Shown here piece by piece: positions 5,542 to 7,242 of a stretch of 7,242 nucleotides of DNA. The notes beneath the pieces were generated by a model. The model saw only the letters and a program-made list of their open reading frames with translations, searched no databases and was not told the origin of the DNA. The DNA is taken from positions 1 through 7,242 of the forward strand of contig CAZFDM010000278.1 of the NCBI GenBank assembly GCA_964517975.1. Reading direction: 5' to 3'. A program made the position numbers and the translations under genes. Every line of letters begins with the position of its first letter. Within the stretch, counting starts at the first letter, position 1. The DNA is from JBBIRM01 sp964517975 (lineage in GTDB: Bacteria > Desulfobacterota > BSN033 > UBA1163).

Positions 5542-6168
5542 TTATTCACCTCGATAATGGATCTTGTTCTTAAACCCCCTTAGAGTCATCGATTCATACA
5601 TTTTTTCACTGGCGTCAATCCCTGCGATGATCAAATGTCCAAAGGCATTGGATATATTGATCAAGCTTCGCCAAGGATTTCTCCACTGAAACCCACCTCG
5701 TAGATAGAGTGCGTGTTGCGTCTCCTCGAGGACGTTAAGGAGAATAAAAATGGAGCGGTAGGTTAAAAAAAGTACGGTCACGAAAAGAGAAGGGAGAAAA
5801 CGTCCCAGGGTTTGAAAAATGGAAGGGTAGGGGGTAGAGGCTAAAAGGAGGACCGCTCCTGTCGAGCCTGAAAGCACCTTAAGAAAAATGAGTAAGATGA
5901 AGTGAATTTGAAATCCTGAAACAAAGATAAAAAGAATAGCAAAAATAAGAGGATAGAGGGTGAGTGAGAAGATCCTTAGTGGAAGGCGGGCAGAGAGAAA
6001 AAGTAGGACGAGGATTCCGTAGAGAGAAAAAAGCCCTTTCAGATCTCTCAATAAAACAACCCCTGAAAGAACCAACACCATGCCTATGATCTTGATTCGC
6101 GGTGAAAGTCGATGAAGGAAACTCCTACCCTCTATGGCTAAATAATCGAGATAAGAGAGATGAATCAT
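5542..6168 (-). CDS. cbiQ: CbiQ-type transmembrane (T) subunit of a cobalt/nickel ECF transporter
   Basis: Membrane coupling subunit that transmits ATPase motion to the metal-binding subunit CbiM. The 208 residues have an N-terminal amphipathic stretch (1-25) with HRLSPRIKI, several hydrophobic helices between about 26 and 145, and the two short Arg-Gly coupling motifs that contact the ATPases: ALYLRGG (153-159) and SMTLRGF (193-199), in the coupling helices of the C-terminal half. It is on the short side for the family. It starts 9 bases after the cbiM stop with only a weak ribosome binding site (AGG), so it probably depends on translation of cbiM. Cobalt and nickel versions cannot be told apart from this subunit. 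Confidence 0.88.
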   Translation of the reverse strand: MIHLSYLDYLAIEGRSFLHRLSPRIKIIGMVLVLSGVVLLRDLKGLFSLYGILVLLFLSARLPLRIFSLTLYPLIFAILFIFVSGFQIHFILLIFLKVLSGSTGAVLLLASTPYPSIFQTLGRFLPSLFVTVLFLTYRSIFILLNVLEETQHALYLRGGFQWRNPWRSLINISNAFGHLIIAGIDASEKMYESMTLRGFKNKIHYRGE

Positions 6169-6177
6169 CCGTTTTAC

Positions 6178-6894
6178 CTATACTCTCAAGAGATCAGGTC
6201 TTAATCGGTGGATATATCTGACCATCAATGAAGTGATGACCCCTTCCAATATCCATCCAATAAACCCCAAAGGGAGAACGATCGCGATAAACCTCTTTAA
6301 ATTAACCTCGTCTTTCCCAATGGTTTCTTTAGGTTGTTCTTCCTTCTCTTTTAGAAGTTTAAACTCGAAGATTCCCTTCCCCTTTTCCTGGTGAATCAAA
6401 TCTTCGTAGTGGGATGCCCCAAGGCTAACCACTCCAATCATGGCTAACGTAGAGAAGAGTAAGGCGATAAAGGTGGCGAAAAAGGTGGCCAGGCTTAACC
6501 GTTTCAACACGTTCCATAGGAGACGAAAAATATAGTATCCCAATACCCCCTCCATCGAAAGGATGAGTGTATTGAGGCCGATCACCGTAATCCCACCATG
6601 GCCAAAAAGGGCTAAGACCACATTCACCACAAAGGTTGCAAGAAAGATGAGAGAGGGTCCTAATAAGATTCCCGAAATGATCGTCAGATTGATATGATAG
6701 GCAATGGGAACAATCTCAATAGAAGCCCCTAAAACCATGGCTGCTGACATCATCCCCAGCAAAGGAAGTCGTCGGGTTAATTCTTTTCGGTTAGTCAATC
6801 GAAGGAGAATTCCTCCCACCAGAATGGCCACAATAAATCCTGAAACCCAAAGCCAGAAGGGTAAGACTCCATCTGGAAGATGAATATGAGACAT
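6178..6894 (-). CDS. cbiM: CbiM/NikM-type substrate-specific subunit of a cobalt/nickel ECF transporter
   Basis: Membrane subunit that binds the divalent metal ion and sets substrate choice. The 238 residues begin MSHIHLPDGVLPFW, matching the family's (M)H-I-x-D-G metal-binding N-terminus, and show hydrophobic helices at about 12-32, 43-65, 70-95, 98-120, 130-160 and 207-228. His67 in IAYHINLT is the second conserved metal ligand. A charged loop (about 162-205) precedes the last helix. The start is firm: GGAGG (6904-6900) lies 5 bases before the ATG. Relative to the usual MHIxDG start the protein has three extra residues, so the N-terminal ligand set differs (His3 and His5). No cbiN or nikN gene is present. 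It heads the cbiMQO set and follows a Fur-family regulator. Cobalt or nickel cannot be decided from sequence alone; the name cbiM is the conventional one. Confidence 0.88.
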   Translation of the reverse strand: MSHIHLPDGVLPFWLWVSGFIVAILVGGILLRLTNRKELTRRLPLLGMMSAAMVLGASIEIVPIAYHINLTIISGILLGPSLIFLATFVVNVVLALFGHGGITVIGLNTLILSMEGVLGYYIFRLLWNVLKRLSLATFFATFIALLFSTLAMIGVVSLGASHYEDLIHQEKGKGIFEFKLLKEKEEQPKETIGKDEVNLKRFIAIVLPLGFIGWILEGVITSLMVRYIHRLRPDLLRV

Positions 6895-6910
6895 TTATTC
6901 CTCCATTAAA

Positions 6911-6941
6911 ACTATAGAGTAGAGCGCGGTGTATATAGAGT
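6911..6941 (-). promoter_or_regulatory. Candidate promoter/operator of cbiMQO with a 21-base-period direct repeat
   Basis: TATAGAGT occurs exactly at 6913-6920 and 6934-6941, so equivalent bases are 21 apart, two turns of the helix. On the minus strand a -10-like TATAGT (6916-6911) overlaps the copy next to cbiM, and the other copy covers the -35 position (TCTATA, 3/6 match, 17-base spacer). A regulator bound to both copies would block this promoter. It lies between the Fur-family gene and cbiM, so that regulator is the obvious candidate, although classical Fur boxes are inverted, not direct, repeats. The repeat is directly visible; the function is inferred. Confidence 0.35.
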
Positions 6942-6963
6942 TAAAAAAAATCACCCTAAGTCC

Positions 6964-7242
6964 TTAGTCCTCTAATTTCTGTTCTTCTTTTAAGTGCTTG
7001 CAGTCCTTACAGAAGCCATAAAAGTTTAATTGATGATCGGTTATCTTAAATCCTGTAGACTCCATTACTTTCTCTGACCAACTCGAGATTTCACAGAGAT
7101 TGAATTCCATAACTTTTCCACAACTCTTACAAACGATATGGTGATGATGATCCTCCAATTCGCAGAGTTTATACCTTCCATTGGATCCGTTTGTAATTTT
7201 GAAGGCCATCCCTATGGATTCAAAAAGATCGAGGCAACGGTA
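6964..7242 (-). CDS. Fur-family metal-responsive transcriptional regulator (partial, 5' end beyond window)
   Basis: The C-terminal 92 residues of a Fur/Zur-type repressor; the frame runs unbroken to the right edge, so the DNA-binding winged helix is mostly outside the window. The visible part starts at the end of that domain (YRCLDLFESIG), then shows ITNGSNGRYKL, the histidine-rich regulatory metal site DHHHHIVC, a first structural CxxC (CKSCG, followed by KVMEF) and a second CxxC (CKDC) near the end. The two CxxC pairs form the Zn-Cys4 site that holds the dimer together. Family membership is firm, but iron, zinc, nickel or other specificity cannot be read from this. It lies 69 bases upstream of cbiM in the same orientation, which suggests control of metal import. 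A weak 4-bp hairpin over its stop codon, followed by eight T on the minus strand, might end its transcript. Confidence 0.9.
   Translation of the reverse strand, partial: YRCLDLFESIGMAFKITNGSNGRYKLCELEDHHHHIVCKSCGKVMEFNLCEISSWSEKVMESTGFKITDHQLNFYGFCKDCKHLKEEQKLED

Noticed and set aside
6895..6963. Cobalamin riboswitch upstream of cbiM
   Set aside because: The 69-base gap is too short for the aptamer and contains no B12-box-like sequence (GCCACTG).
6943..6966. Intrinsic terminator after the Fur-family gene
   Set aside because: The minus strand has eight T, but the preceding stem is only 4 bp (CTAA/TTAG) and is separated from the T run by about four bases; too weak to call as a feature.
1..7242. 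CRISPR array, insertion sequence, toxin-antitoxin pair or defence system
   Set aside because: No regularly spaced repeats, no transposase, no paired small genes and no defence domains on either strand.

Overview
The window looks like ordinary bacterial chromosome, with the edge of an integrated mobile element at its far left. The ExbB/ExbD pair implies an envelope of the Gram-negative type. The gene set (ExbBD without TonB, a minimal CbiMQO transporter, a Fur-family regulator, and Dus, PrmA and RsmE), the moderately A/T-rich sequence and the purine-rich Shine-Dalgarno sites would suit a Desulfobacterota-like or similar anaerobe. That taxonomic guess is weak and rests on impression, not on a marker gene.

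Left end (1-400): a minus-strand gene begins at 50 and runs off the window. Bases 261-306 are the 3' half of a tRNA-Phe(GAA) gene, starting abruptly inside the anticodon stem, with no 5' half before it. Behind it is a strong intrinsic terminator (322-348). This is the pattern left where an integrative element has inserted into a tRNA gene. By orientation the element lies to the left and the old chromosome to the right. A good sigma70-like promoter (192-220) on the element side reads into the tRNA half.

Plus strand (401-2034): an exbB-exbD pair with overlapping ATGA forms an ion-driven inner-membrane motor, with no TonB gene in view. Then come an A/T-rich spacer with a clear promoter, a previously unannotated-size 45-residue four-cysteine protein (1796-1933), and a 12-bp hairpin terminator that also closes off the convergent operon.

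Minus strand (2033-7242, read right to left): a Fur-family metal regulator (5' end outside the window), then cbiM, cbiQ, cbiO (ECF-type cobalt/nickel importer), then dus, prmA and rsmE (tRNA dihydrouridylation, ribosomal protein L11 methylation, 16S rRNA U1498 methylation). Genes are separated by 4-25 bases or overlap, apart from a 69-base gap between the regulator and cbiM and about 41 bases between dus and the preferred prmA start. The 69-base gap contains an exact 8-base direct repeat with a 21-base period over a candidate promoter, a possible operator. The layout suggests a metal-import unit under a metal sensor that is run together with a set of translation-apparatus modification genes.

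I see no CRISPR array, insertion sequence, rRNA or convincing new multi-gene defence or biosynthetic system. The most interesting items are the tRNA-Phe attachment-site scar, the stand-alone four-Cys small gene, the candidate operator before cbiM, and unusual residues in ExbB and CbiM.
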